Translations under genes and position numbers: made by a program
Shown: in pieces, positions 1-7,978 of the stretch
How the letters are laid out: every line of letters begins with the position of its first letter
How positions within the stretch are numbered: position 1 is the stretch's first letter
Notes under the pieces: model-generated
Told to the model about the DNA's origin: nothing
The model's database searches: none
Seen by the model: only the letters and a program-made list of their open reading frames with translations
IMG/VR virus record: IMGVR_UViG_3300023174_000047
Span: 1-64,000 of that record
Strand: one strand, 5' to 3'
Source: a virus
Length of the DNA: 64,000 bases

Positions 1-265
1 CAAGATGCATAGAGAAGATGGACCCGCTGTTGAGTATGCTAATGGAGATAAATATTGGTATTTGAATAGCAAAGCGCATAGAGAGGATGGCCCTGCCGTT
101 GAAAATGCAAATGGATATAAAGAATGGTGGTTACATAGCAACTGGTATGAAGATGTATTTGCCTGGGCTAGAGCATTAGTTAAATTAAAAGGCATCAATG
201 ATCCTTCTGAAGATCAAATTAATGATAAAGTGCAGCAAGTAACATCTTCAAGTATATTGGATTAA
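1..265 (+). CDS. HREDGPA-repeat (MORN-like) protein, 5' end outside the window
   Basis: The reading frame is open from the window edge, so this is the C-terminal part of a longer gene. It has two copies of a 22-residue repeat with core HREDGPAVE.ANG.K.W.L, then the C-terminal block shared by the next genes (WYEDVFAWARAL, GINDPSEDQINDKVQQV). The repeat resembles MORN_2-type tandem repeats of large viruses and bacteria. The function is unknown; binding or scaffolding is a guess. Confidence 0.75.
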   Translation, partial: KMHREDGPAVEYANGDKYWYLNSKAHREDGPAVENANGYKEWWLHSNWYEDVFAWARALVKLKGINDPSEDQINDKVQQVTSSSILD

Positions 266-275
266 ATATACGCAT

Positions 276-713
276 ATGAATAAAGACAACAAAAACATCA
301 TGATGCTGTATGAAAATGCAATGCAGCAGCCAACCATGACTGTTGATGAAGGTGGCAATAAAAGATGGATGCTCAATGGCAAACGGCATAGAGAGGATGG
401 TCCTGCTGTTGAGCGTGCAGATGGTGATAAATATTGGTGGTTGCATGGCAAGATGCATAGAGAAGATGGACCTGCTGCAGAACATGCAAATGGATATAAA
501 TCATGGTATTTGCATGGCGAGATACATAGAGAAGATGGACCTGCCATTGAACGTGCAGATGGAAATAAAGAATGGTACTTGCATAGCAAATGGTATGAAG
601 ATGTATTTGCATGGGCCAAGGCATTACTTAAAATGAAAGGGATCAATGATCCTTCTGAAGATCAAATCAATGATAAAGTGCAGCAAGTGACTTCTGCAAG
701 TATATTGGATTAA
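276..713 (+). CDS. HREDGPA-repeat (MORN-like) protein, 145 aa
   Basis: Second member of the array. It has an N-terminal MQQPTMTVDEGGNKRW segment, four 22-residue HREDGPA repeats and the conserved WYEDVFAWAKALLKMKGIND C-terminus. Unlike its downstream neighbours, it lacks the clear -35/-10 pair just before the ATG, so the start at 276 is less sure. An alternative start is the internal Met just before QQPTM. The function is not known. Confidence 0.75.
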   Translation: MNKDNKNIMMLYENAMQQPTMTVDEGGNKRWMLNGKRHREDGPAVERADGDKYWWLHGKMHREDGPAAEHANGYKSWYLHGEIHREDGPAIERADGNKEWYLHSKWYEDVFAWAKALLKMKGINDPSEDQINDKVQQVTSASILD

Positions 714-718
714 AATGC

Positions 719-747
719 TTGAACATCTGCAACATATACATTATATT
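719..747 (+). promoter_or_regulatory. Early-type promoter of the 755 gene
   Basis: TTGAAC at 719-724, 17-base spacer, TATATT at 742-747. The predicted first transcribed base is about 754, next to the ATG at 755. Confidence 0.7.
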
Positions 748-754
748 AAAAACA

Positions 755-1024
755 ATGAACGAGAATACAATGCAGCAGCCAACTATGACTGTTGATAGAG
801 ACGGCACTAAAAGATGGAAGCTCAATGGCAAACGGCATAGAGAAGATGGTCCCGCTGTTGAGTTTACAGGTGGGTATAAAGCATGGTACTTGCATGGCAA
901 CTGGTATGAAGATGTATTTGAATGGGCTCGAGCATTACTTAAAATGAAAGGCATCAATGATCCGTCTGAAGATGAGGTTAACGATAAAGTACAGCAAGCA
1001 ACATCTGCAAGTATATTGGATTAA
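755..1024 (+). CDS. Short HREDGPA-repeat protein, 89 aa
   Basis: The smallest member of the array, with one HREDGPAVE repeat between the MQQPTMTVD N-terminus and the WYEDVFEWARALLKMKGINDPSEDEVNDKV C-terminal block. The start at 755 (MNENTMQQ) is chosen over an in-frame ATG at 719 because the -35/-10 promoter overlaps the latter. The difference in repeat number between neighbours (1, 4, 3, many) shows that copies are gained and lost by recombination. Confidence 0.75.
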   Translation: MNENTMQQPTMTVDRDGTKRWKLNGKRHREDGPAVEFTGGYKAWYLHGNWYEDVFEWARALLKMKGINDPSEDEVNDKVQQATSASILD

Positions 1025-1029
1025 AATGC

Positions 1030-1058
1030 TTGGATATCTGTAATAAAGACATTATATT
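1030..1058 (+). promoter_or_regulatory. Early-type promoter of the 1065 gene
   Basis: TTGGAT at 1030-1035, 17-base spacer, TATATT at 1053-1058. The predicted first base coincides with the A of the ATG at 1065. Confidence 0.7.
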
Positions 1059-1064
1059 AAAGCA

Positions 1065-1472
1065 ATGAATAATAATACAATGCAGCAGCCAACTATGACT
1101 GTTGATAGATATGGCAATAAAAGGTGGAGGCTCAATGGCAAATTGCATAGAGAAGATGGTCCTGCTGTTGAGCGTGCAAATGGATATAAATCATGGTGGT
1201 TGCATGGCGAGTGTCATAGAGAAGATGGTCCAGCCGTTGAAAATGCAAATGGAGATAAATATTGGTATTTGCATGGCAAGATGCATAGAGAAGATGGACC
1301 CGCCATTGAAAATGCAAATGGATATAAAGAATGGTACTTGCATGGCAACTGGTATGAAGATGTATTTGAATGGGCTGAAGCATTACTTAAAATGAAAGGC
1401 ATCAATGATCCTTCTGAAGATGAGGTTAATGATAAAGTGCAGCAAGTAACTTCTGCAAGTATATTGGATTAA
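1065..1472 (+). CDS. HREDGPA-repeat (MORN-like) protein, 135 aa
   Basis: Array member with three 22-residue repeats between the conserved MQQPTMTVD head and WYEDVFEW...KMKGINDPSEDEV tail. It has its own promoter ending six bases before the ATG, so translation should begin at the very 5' end of the mRNA. It is nearly identical to its neighbours in head, tail and intergenic spacer, as expected for recent tandem gene duplication. No enzymatic motif is present. Confidence 0.75.
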   Translation: MNNNTMQQPTMTVDRYGNKRWRLNGKLHREDGPAVERANGYKSWWLHGECHREDGPAVENANGDKYWYLHGKMHREDGPAIENANGYKEWYLHGNWYEDVFEWAEALLKMKGINDPSEDEVNDKVQQVTSASILD

Positions 1473-1477
1473 AATAC

Positions 1478-1506
1478 TTGAACATCTACAGTAAAGACAT
1501 TATATT
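1478..1506 (+). promoter_or_regulatory. Early-type promoter of the 1514 gene
   Basis: TTGAAC at 1478-1483, 17-base spacer, TATATT at 1501-1506, with the ATG seven bases later. Confidence 0.7.
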
Positions 1507-1513
1507 GAAAGTA

Positions 1514-3193
1514 ATGAATAAAAATGCAATGCAGCAACCAACTTTAGCTGTTGATAAGTATAGCACTAAAAGGTGGTTGATCAATGGCAAATTGCATAGA
1601 GAAGATGGTCCCGCCGTTGAGTATGCAAATGGATATAAAGAATGGTGGTTGCATGGAGGGTTGCATAGAAAAGATGGTCCTGCCGTTGAAAATGCAAATG
1701 GAGATAAATTTTGGTATTTGAATGGCAAGGCTCATAGAGAGGATGGTCCTGCTGCTGAGTATGCTAATGGATATAAAGCATGGTATTTGCATGGCGAGTG
1801 TCATAGAGAAGATGGACCCGCTGTTGAGTATACAGATGGATATAAAGCATGGTGGTTGCATGACATGCTGCATAGAGAAGATGGACCTGCCATTGAACGT
1901 GCAGATGGAAATAAAGAATGGTACTTGCATGGCAACCAATATGAAAATGCATATGATTGGACCAAAGCATTACTCAAATTAAAAGCAATGAATGAAAATA
2001 CAATGCAGCAGCCAACTATGATTGTTGATAGTTATGGCCATAAAATATGGAAACTCAATGGCAAATATCATAGAGAAGATGGTCCTGCCATTGAATATGC
2101 AAATGGATATAAATATTGGTACTTGCATGGCATGCGGCATAGAGAAGACGGACCTGCTTATGAATCTCCTAATGGATATAAAGCATGGTATTTGAATGAC
2201 ATGCGGCATAGAGAAGATGGTCCCGCTGTTGAGTATACAGACGGATATAAAGCATGGTATTTGAATGACAACCAATATGAAAATGCATTTGAATGGAACA
2301 AGGCATTACTCAAATTAAAAGCAATGAATGAAAATACAATGCAGCAGCCAACTATGATTGTTGATGAAGGTGGCACTAAAAGATGGAAGCTCAATGGCAA
2401 ATTGCATAGAGAAGATGGACCTGCCATTGAACGTGCAGATGGAAATAAAGAATGGTATTTGCATGGAGAGTTGCATAGAAAAGATGGTCCTGCCGTTGAA
2501 TATGCTAATGGAACTAAAGAATGGTGGTTGCATGGTGAGTGTCATAGAGAAGATGGTCCTGCCGTTGAATATGCAAATGGAGATAAAGAATGGTGGTTGC
2601 ATGACATGCGGCATAGAGAAGATGGTCCTGCCATTGAACGTGCAGATGGAAATAAAGAATGGTTTTTGAATGACAAACAATATGAAAATGCATTTGAATG
2701 GAACAAGGCATTACTCAAATTAAAAGGCATCAATGATGCTTCTGAAAATGAGATCAATGATGCTTCTGAAAATGAGATCAATGATAAAGACGATGCTGTA
2801 AAAGAAACAATTGCACAACAGTTGAAGATCACAGAGTTTCCTTTTGTCATAAAGGACAAGAACAACAATCAAATATACTTTGAGAACTCAAAAGGGTATT
2901 GGCTCAAAAGAGAGTATGATGAAAAGGGCAATGAAATCCACTTTGAGAGCTCAAGTGGATTCTGGACAAAGAGTGAGTATGATGAAAAAGGCAATTTAAC
3001 ATACTTTGAGAACTCAAGTGAATACTGGATAAAAAATGAGTATGATGATAAAGGTAATATAGTTTACCATGAAAACTCATATAAAAATTCAACAAGCATC
3101 GTTGATAGACGCCCAGTCATCATTGAAATGACGTTCAAAGAAATTGCAGATAAACTCGGAATAGATGCAAAAAATCTCCGCATTAAAGAATAA
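1514..3193 (+). CDS. Fused HREDGPA-repeat protein with a C-terminal GN-YFEN repeat domain, 559 aa
   Basis: Three array units are joined in frame. The head sequence MNENTMQQPTM reappears twice inside the protein, each time directly after a truncated tail (ALLKLKA). In total about 14 HREDGPA/HRKDGPA repeats are present. The C-terminal third is different: a duplicated NDASENEI, then four EYDEKGN..YFENS.GYW.K repeats (about residues 445-520), a pattern I have seen in other phage repeat proteins, and a short K-rich end. The start at 1514 follows its own promoter. A possible adhesin or virion-surface role is only a guess. Confidence 0.75.
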   Translation: MNKNAMQQPTLAVDKYSTKRWLINGKLHREDGPAVEYANGYKEWWLHGGLHRKDGPAVENANGDKFWYLNGKAHREDGPAAEYANGYKAWYLHGECHREDGPAVEYTDGYKAWWLHDMLHREDGPAIERADGNKEWYLHGNQYENAYDWTKALLKLKAMNENTMQQPTMIVDSYGHKIWKLNGKYHREDGPAIEYANGYKYWYLHGMRHREDGPAYESPNGYKAWYLNDMRHREDGPAVEYTDGYKAWYLNDNQYENAFEWNKALLKLKAMNENTMQQPTMIVDEGGTKRWKLNGKLHREDGPAIERADGNKEWYLHGELHRKDGPAVEYANGTKEWWLHGECHREDGPAVEYANGDKEWWLHDMRHREDGPAIERADGNKEWFLNDKQYENAFEWNKALLKLKGINDASENEINDASENEINDKDDAVKETIAQQLKITEFPFVIKDKNNNQIYFENSKGYWLKREYDEKGNEIHFESSSGFWTKSEYDEKGNLTYFENSSEYWIKNEYDDKGNIVYHENSYKNSTSIVDRRPVIIEMTFKEIADKLGIDAKNLRIKE

Positions 3194-3390
3194 AATAAAT
3201 AACAAAGTGCAGCAAAATTGTGCATATGCACTAAATTCTGTAACAAAATATATACTAATAAGATGTTTTACAATGTTTTACAATTGTACAGATTGCCAAT
3301 GACTGATACAAGATTTAATGTGTTGAACATGGAAATGTGGAAATATCGAAAGAACCGGGGAGAAATGGGCGCAAATGAAAGCACAAAGGG

Positions 3391-3583
3391 GTGTAGAGGT
3401 GTTGAGAGGTGTTGAGAGGTGTTGAGAGGTGTTGAGGGGTGTTGAGAGGTGTTGAGAGGTGTTGTACATAAAAGAGAGGTGTTGAGGGGTGTTGAGAGGT
3501 GTTGAGAGGTGTTGTACATAAAAGAGAGGTGTTGTACATAAAAGAGAGGTGTTGAGAGGTGTGATGAGGTGTTGTACATAAAA
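3391..3583 (+). repeat. Short tandem repeats, 10-mer and 20-mer
   Basis: Head-to-tail copies of the 10-mer GTTGAGAGGT are interspersed with the 20-mer GTTGTACATAAAAGAGAGGT. The purine-rich strand is strictly the plus strand. No gene overlaps it. It sits in about 700 bases of non-coding DNA between the repeat-protein array and the 3921 gene. Confidence 0.85.
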
Positions 3584-3606
3584 GTGTTAGCGCACTCCCT
3601 ACTCAC

Positions 3607-3655
3607 CCCATGCTGCATGATGCACCCCATGCTGCATGATGCACCCTATGCTGCC
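3607..3655 (+). repeat. About 2.5 copies of a 19-mer with core ATGCTGCATGATGCACC
   Basis: Adjacent direct copies of ATGCTGCATGATGCACC, rich in GCATGATGC palindromes. The rest of 3656-3885 shows no gene that I can support. Confidence 0.75.
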
Positions 3656-3886
3656 GTTGCATATAGTCCGCACCTCAAACCACACCGCACATGTTTGCAT
3701 CAGTTCCACATGAACGCCACATCCCCTTGTTATCATGAGAACATCGCGAGTAGATGTTCCCCATGTGGAGCTGAGAACACCGCATGCAGATGCTGAGCTC
3801 ACTTGCTCAATGCACCCCCGTGCAGTCCATGCAAAGGCCTCAGGCCAAGAGACAAACAGATGGTGTACAGAAATTTCAATTTTATA

Positions 3887-3915
3887 GTGGATCATCTGCA
3901 AAGAGCATTTATATT
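3887..3915 (+). promoter_or_regulatory. Early-type promoter of the 3921 gene
   Basis: GTGGAT at 3887-3892 (weak -35), 17-base spacer, TATATT at 3910-3915, with the ATG five bases later. Confidence 0.5.
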
Positions 3916-3920
3916 AACAC

Positions 3921-4145
3921 ATGACAAAAAACAAACGACTCAAGATCAATCGTGAATGGTATAGCAACAAGAATGTGCGGCCCAAGCTGTTCAATGTCAC
4001 AATGGCACGTGACTCCAATGGCACATACCGCATTGTGGAGGGGGTGGTGGAAGCTGTAGTTAATCAGCACGAGTCGCGCATTCAAACTGTGGATGCTCGC
4101 GACCTGGCTCACGACCTCAAGCGCGGCAGGGTGTTTGCGCTATAA
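3921..4145 (+). CDS. Small basic protein, 74 aa, unknown
   Basis: MTKNKRLKINREWYSNKNVR start; Arg/Lys-rich at both ends (14 Arg or Lys), with a central VEGVVEAVV segment. No family recognised. The start lies five bases after a TATATT -10 box and the gene ends just before a strong terminator, so it is probably a single-gene early transcript. A DNA- or RNA-binding role would fit the charge but is a guess. Confidence 0.65.
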   Translation: MTKNKRLKINREWYSNKNVRPKLFNVTMARDSNGTYRIVEGVVEAVVNQHESRIQTVDARDLAHDLKRGRVFAL

Positions 4146-4182
4146 TGCAATGCAAGTAGTGGGTTAGCTAGAAAGGCAGCAG

Positions 4183-4228
4183 GAGCGGAACTGTGTGGCA
4201 CAATGCTGCATAGTTCCGCTCTCTTTTT
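4183..4228 (+). terminator. Rho-independent terminator after the 74-aa gene
   Basis: GAGCGGAACT...AGTTCCGCTC stem followed by a T-run at 4224-4228. Confidence 0.8.
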
Positions 4229-4342
4229 ATTATATACATTATAGCATCTATATTATGGCATGTCAACTGTATAATTATAATACTTAAAAAAGATCAGGTT
4301 CACTTAGAATTTTTTCGCTGCTCTGCTTATGCACTATTTGTG
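4221..4342 (+). repeat. 122-bp direct repeat, copy 1
   Basis: Matches 4378-4499 over 122 bases with one clear mismatch (GGCATG versus GGCGTG). AT-rich. Contains ACTGTATAATTATAATAC, which looks like a -10 element, and CACTTAGAATTTTTTCGCTG. Confidence 0.85.
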
Positions 4343-4377
4343 TGGAACTATGCAGCATTGTGCAGCATTGTGCAGCA

Positions 4378-4499
4378 CTCTTTTTATTATATACATTATA
4401 GCATCTATATTATGGCGTGTCAACTGTATAATTATAATACTTAAAAAAGATCAGGTTCACTTAGAATTTTTTCGCTGCTCTGCTTATGCACTATTTGTG
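4378..4499 (+). repeat. 122-bp direct repeat, copy 2
   Basis: Second copy, offset 157 bp from the first. The T-rich start of each copy also serves as a terminator tail. Between the copies lie three TGCAGCATTG units. No gene is seen between 4229 and 4715. Confidence 0.85.
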
Positions 4500-4715
4500 C
4501 GGCATTGTTGAATACCTTTATTATACCCCTGATGCAGCATTGTGCAACATTAAAGGGGTAATCATTGAAATTTAAAGATGCATGCATCAGTGTTGCACGG
4601 TTCCTTTTGCGCACAACACCTGCGCGGTTCCCAATGGGTGGGTAGATAGACTGACAGACAGGTGGTGTTGTCCTTTATAACACCTGCAATGGAACCAAAT
4701 GCATGCACTTTTTAG

Positions 4716-4743
4716 TTGATTGTCACCAGAATGCATGTATAAT
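4716..4743 (+). promoter_or_regulatory. Early-type promoter of the 4750 gene
   Basis: TTGATT at 4716-4721, 16-base spacer, consensus TATAAT at 4738-4743. The predicted first base is 4750, the A of the start codon. Confidence 0.8.
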
Positions 4744-4749
4744 GAATGC

Positions 4750-4950
4750 ATGGTTATACAAAATATTGATGTACCGAACAAGACAGTTACAGTTGTTTAT
4801 GGCAATGCCACACGGGTGGTTAGTTTCAATGAAAATGGTGATGTGAATGTGGAACCTTTTGATGACCTCACTGAAAACGAGGGCATGGAATTGTTCAACA
4901 AGATCCTCAATAGTGAGGCAATCAATGAAGCATTTCCGTTTGATGAATAA
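4750..4950 (+). CDS. Small acidic protein, 66 aa, unknown
   Basis: Acidic protein with DDLTENEGMELF and a C-terminal FPFDE. An in-frame ATG at 4720 cannot be used because it lies upstream of the -10 box. The ATG at 4750 coincides with the predicted transcription start. Followed by a GC-rich inverted repeat. No family recognised. Confidence 0.65.
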   Translation: MVIQNIDVPNKTVTVVYGNATRVVSFNENGDVNVEPFDDLTENEGMELFNKILNSEAINEAFPFDE

Positions 4951-4957
4951 ATGACTT

Positions 4958-4996
4958 GCGTCAAGCCTCAACTATGATGGGGCTTGACGCATTACA
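4958..4996 (+). terminator. Ten-base-pair hairpin after the 66-aa gene
   Basis: GCGTCAAGCC (4958-4967) pairs with GGCTTGACGC (4981-4990). There is no clear T-run, so termination is possible but not certain. Confidence 0.4.
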
Positions 4997-5033
4997 TTAT
5001 GATGCAATCAAGATAGATATCCGATGTATTAAT

Positions 5034-5291
5034 ATGAGTCACCCAAAAATTGAAAATGCACTAAAGCGGTTTGGATATGAACGATTTCGGAAAAAGGCTG
5101 AAACACAGCTCCGGCGCCATCCAAAGTGTCGAATCGTATTAGGACTGCTTAATGGTCCTTGCACTGGCAGATATGGATTTTCCCATACTGCTGGTAAAAA
5201 TTACCCCCGTGTAGCCGTAAGATACGAACGCGACATCGGCATAACAGACATCAGAAAACACTCAGGCCCCTACTTATATGTGAGCATCTAA
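5034..5291 (+). CDS. Basic protein, 85 aa, unknown
   Basis: MSHPKIENALKRFGYERFRK start; Arg/Lys-rich, with GPCTGRYGFSHTAGKNYPRV in the middle and a short hydrophobic end. Starting at 5034 avoids an unconvincing Met-rich extension that would overlap the upstream hairpin. Ends before a strong terminator. No family recognised. Confidence 0.6.
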   Translation: MSHPKIENALKRFGYERFRKKAETQLRRHPKCRIVLGLLNGPCTGRYGFSHTAGKNYPRVAVRYERDIGITDIRKHSGPYLYVSI

Positions 5292-5320
5292 CTCAACACC
5301 AACAAAAAAAGCATACAAAA

Positions 5321-5349
5321 GAGCATCATTAACTTGATGCTCTTTTTTT
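5321..5349 (+). terminator. Rho-independent terminator
   Basis: GAGCATCA / TGATGCTC stem with a six-base loop followed by seven T. Confidence 0.85.
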
Positions 5350-5411
5350 GTGTCTGTAGCAGGAACCAAATGCCCTTGCATTTGGTGCACCACATTATAC
5401 ATTACTATGAA

Positions 5412-6359
5412 ATGATATCTGCTACAATAATCAAAGACTCAATTAGTCCAACAAACAAACGCATCACCACATTTGAACTGGAATACCCTCGATTCATTCA
5501 CAGTGAATTAATGACTCATCGCGTGTTCTCACGCAATGCAGCCAGTTCCAGAGCCATTCCAATTGAAGCAATGATCCAACAGGTCCTTGATGATCCTGCA
5601 ATGCCTGTGTGGTGGGGCAAGAATCAATCAGGCATGCAAGCCAAAGAGGAAATATCTGATGAACAAACAGAAGATAGACGCTGGGCCACGGTGCACCATG
5701 AGCCAAATGAACATTGGGAAATGGCTGGTGAATGGACGGCACACACAGGAAATTTGACTTTCTGTAAAAAGATTTGGTTAGCAGCACGTGACTCATCAGT
5801 ATCTTATGCTAGGCAATTGGCTATTGCAGGGCTACACAAACAAATTGTCAATCGAATTCTGGAACCATGGGCGCACATCAAGGTGGTTGTGACATCCACT
5901 GAATGGGACAATTGGTATAGTTTGAGAAATCACCCTGATGCACAGCCAGAGATTCACAAATTGGCAAGTGATATGTTGTTGATTCACAATGAGTCTGTTC
6001 CACAAAAATTGTCATATGGCACATGGCATCTGCCATATATAAATGGTGATGAAGGATACAGCACACAAGATGCAATCAAAGTATCAGCATCTTTGTGTGC
6101 TCAAGTTTCATACAGGAAATCTGATGATTCACTACACAAGGCAATGAAGATATTTGACCGTCTCATTGAATCAAAGCCTCCACATGCCTCTCCAATGGAA
6201 CACCAAGCAACACCAATGTACAGCCGTGAAAGCAGTTCCGGCAATTTCAAAGGATGGCTGCAATACAGGCAAACAATCAAAGACAATGCATGCTCTCATT
6301 ATCCGGAGTTCCATTCACATGATGCACCTGCATTTGATGCAACAAAAGCACATATTTAA
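5412..6359 (+). CDS. thyX: Flavin-dependent thymidylate synthase
   Basis: Makes dTMP from dUMP using methylene-tetrahydrofolate, FAD and NADPH, supplying thymidylate for phage DNA synthesis. Residues 35-47 (THRVFSRNAASSR) are the ThyX signature in the form usual in phages (first Arg replaced by Thr). The 315-aa length is a little above the bacterial norm, as in many phage ThyX proteins. The start MISATIIKDS is chosen because a longer frame reads through the upstream terminator. TATACA at 5396-5401 is a possible -10 box, leaving a four-base leader. Functionally linked to NrdA/NrdB elsewhere in the window. Confidence 0.9.
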   Translation: MISATIIKDSISPTNKRITTFELEYPRFIHSELMTHRVFSRNAASSRAIPIEAMIQQVLDDPAMPVWWGKNQSGMQAKEEISDEQTEDRRWATVHHEPNEHWEMAGEWTAHTGNLTFCKKIWLAARDSSVSYARQLAIAGLHKQIVNRILEPWAHIKVVVTSTEWDNWYSLRNHPDAQPEIHKLASDMLLIHNESVPQKLSYGTWHLPYINGDEGYSTQDAIKVSASLCAQVSYRKSDDSLHKAMKIFDRLIESKPPHASPMEHQATPMYSRESSSGNFKGWLQYRQTIKDNACSHYPEFHSHDAPAFDATKAHI

Positions 6360-6434
6360 GTTGCATCATCTCAAAAAGCATCCATAATGATCACGTGCTC
6401 ATTGCACCAACAAACCAACCGACAAACTAAACAT

Positions 6435-6974
6435 ATGAAAGAACAAAACACCAAGTTCACCGCCGCCATGACATTCAACTCTGACAAAGTCGTCATTCAA
6501 GAATGGCGTGACCGCTGCGACCTGGGGGAAAAGGAAATGATGCGTGTGTTGCTGCGCTTTGCTGCATGCAATGCCGAAGCAGTTATCAATGAAGCTCAGG
6601 CTTACAAAGATGAACTGCACGCAGAAGTTGCTGCCATCAAGGCAGCAGCACTTGCTGAGAAGTTGTTGCTCAAGCAGGTAGCCAAGTTGGAACGTGAAGC
6701 AAAGCGCCTGAACAACAAGACTGCTGAAACGGCAGTTGCAGATGAACAGGCACCTGCACCAGTTGCAGATGAGCAATTGGTGATAGTTGGAGATGAGCAA
6801 TTGGCAACAGTTGAAGATGCAACAGAAGATGCAGTTGAAGATGCAACAGAAGATGCAACAGAAGATGCAACAGAAGATGCAACGGAAGATGCAACGGAAG
6901 ATGCAACGGAAGATGCAACGGAAGACGTTGTATATACTGCAGAAGATGGTGCAGCAGAAGAAGTTGTGCAGTAA
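6435..6974 (+). CDS. Coiled-coil protein with an acidic ATED repeat tail, 179 aa
   Basis: The N-terminal part (VIQEWRDRCDLGEKEMMRVLLRFAAC) could form a small helical DNA-binding fold. An Ala/Glu/Lys coiled coil follows at about residues 55-105. The tail is strongly acidic, with about eight DATE units encoded by a 12-bp tandem repeat (GATGCAACAGAA, about 6817-6924). Such tails are seen in DNA-mimic or chaperone-like proteins, but nothing here proves a role. Starting at 6435 avoids a 16-residue poorly protein-like extension. Ends before a strong terminator. Confidence 0.65.
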   Translation: MKEQNTKFTAAMTFNSDKVVIQEWRDRCDLGEKEMMRVLLRFAACNAEAVINEAQAYKDELHAEVAAIKAAALAEKLLLKQVAKLEREAKRLNNKTAETAVADEQAPAPVADEQLVIVGDEQLATVEDATEDAVEDATEDATEDATEDATEDATEDATEDATEDVVYTAEDGAAEEVVQ

Positions 6975-6997
6975 GTTACATGCATCAGTCAGCATTA

Positions 6998-7025
6998 AGC
7001 TCCAAGGTTGCCCTTGGAGCTTTTT
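6998..7025 (+). terminator. Rho-independent terminator
   Basis: AGCTCCAAGG / CCTTGGAGCT perfect ten-base-pair stem, four-base loop, T-run. Confidence 0.9.
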
Positions 7026-7029
7026 GTTG

Positions 7030-7058
7030 TTGCACATGCATGCATTAGAGTGTATAAT
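7030..7058 (+). promoter_or_regulatory. Early-type promoter of the 7066 gene
   Basis: TTGCAC at 7030-7035, 17-base spacer, TATAAT at 7053-7058, with the ATG seven bases later. Confidence 0.8.
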
Positions 7059-7065
7059 GTAACAT

Positions 7066-7536
7066 ATGGCAATTCTAAAGACAGCTTCAGTCACTGAAGC
7101 AAAACATGCACTGGAGGTGGGGAGCTTTGTTTACAACTGCCCGTGCAGCACATGTGGAAAAGAGTGCTCAACCCCCACCAAAGACATTTGGCTGCGCCGC
7201 ATTCGCGAGTTTGGCACCATTGAGCAAATGTATGCAGAGTATGTGTGCCGCAACTGCCGCAAAGCCAAAGTGGAACCTTTGCGTAGTGCTGCACCTGATC
7301 CAGTGCGAATGCAAGCACCAGATGCAATGCGAATGCAGACACCTGATCCATTGCATCATCAATGCGTTTCCAAACCAGTGCTGCATGCACCACCTGTGCA
7401 GAAGCAACAACCCATGCCAGGTGATGCAGTCAAAGGCCCACCAGGGAGCATTGGAATCTCCACATGGGAAACAAATGCAGCAGGTGCATTGGTGTATAGT
7501 GGCACTCAATGGCATGCAGTGTATAAAAAAGATTAA
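7066..7536 (+). CDS. Zinc-ribbon-like protein, 156 aa
   Basis: CPCSTCGKEC (about 25-34) and VCRNC (about 63-67) provide Cys pairs for a zinc ribbon around a helix with WLRRIREFGTIEQMYAEY. After residue 75 the protein is Pro/Met/His-rich with imperfect DPVRMQAPDAMRMQ repeats. The N-terminal domain resembles that of the protein at 52230-52601 (CIITGK...YLERKVNEYGSEEMLHQKYIC), which has lost some Cys. A nucleic-acid or protein adaptor is plausible. The leaderless start is supported by the promoter. Confidence 0.6.
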   Translation: MAILKTASVTEAKHALEVGSFVYNCPCSTCGKECSTPTKDIWLRRIREFGTIEQMYAEYVCRNCRKAKVEPLRSAAPDPVRMQAPDAMRMQTPDPLHHQCVSKPVLHAPPVQKQQPMPGDAVKGPPGSIGISTWETNAAGALVYSGTQWHAVYKKD

Positions 7537-7543
7537 TTAGCAG

Positions 7544-7572
7544 TTGATTGTTGAATGAGAATGCATTATAGT
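7544..7572 (+). promoter_or_regulatory. Early-type promoter of the 7580 gene
   Basis: TTGATT at 7544-7549, 17-base spacer, TATAGT at 7567-7572. Predicted first base about 7579. Confidence 0.7.
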
Positions 7573-7579
7573 AATGACC

Positions 7580-7978
7580 ATGAAAACTCTAGTATACAAC
7601 AATAGCAGCTCAATGCCCAACAAGTCCAGTCTGCTGTCTGTGCTGTCAGATGGCACCAAGTATGGCATTGCATCAAAGCAACTGGAACTATCAAAACCTA
7701 AGCTCCAGAACAAGAAGCGCAGCAAGGTGGACAAGGCATTGGCAGGTGCACTCAATCTGAAACGTGCACATCAAAAGCATGTGAGCCTCAGTCCTGTGCA
7801 GATGGATAAGCTCTGCTCCAGTGTACGGAAACTGCTGGTGACATCCTTCTTGGCTGGTGCAATTGCAGCAGGCCTTTGCTGCTGGGCAGTCAATGCCAGT
7901 GCACTGCATCGAGCATACATTAATGGGTACACCAGTGGCAAGGATAGCAAAGCCATCACCTACCTAGCTGACAAATGA
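7580..7978 (+). CDS. Small membrane protein, 132 aa, unknown
   Basis: Basic N-terminal half (KPKLQNKKRSKVDKAL) and one membrane segment near residues 92-112 (VTSFLAGAIAAGLCCWAV), followed by a short tail. The ATG at 7574 lies upstream of the predicted transcription start, so 7580 is preferred. No family recognised. Could act on the host envelope early in infection, but that is only a guess. Confidence 0.6.
   Translation: MKTLVYNNSSSMPNKSSLLSVLSDGTKYGIASKQLELSKPKLQNKKRSKVDKALAGALNLKRAHQKHVSLSPVQMDKLCSSVRKLLVTSFLAGAIAAGLCCWAVNASALHRAYINGYTSGKDSKAITYLADK

Noticed and set aside
219-2868. Long minus-strand frames opposite the HREDGPA-repeat genes
   Set aside because: They are periodic shadows of the repeat DNA, with Cys/His/Leu-rich unnatural composition and no promoter.
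3268-3630. Minus-strand frame with NTSQHLSTPL repeats
   Set aside because: It is the translation of the GAGAGGTGTT tandem repeat and has no start signals.
4513-4565. Inverted repeat ATTATACCCCT...AGGGGTAAT as a terminator or riboswitch
   Set aside because: The stem is separated by about 30 bases, no T-run follows and no known aptamer is recognised.
6399-7094. Minus-strand frame of 231 codons with CIFRCIFRC repeats
   Set aside because: Antisense of the 12-bp GATGCAACAGAA repeat; the plus-strand protein has the normal composition, promoter and terminator context.
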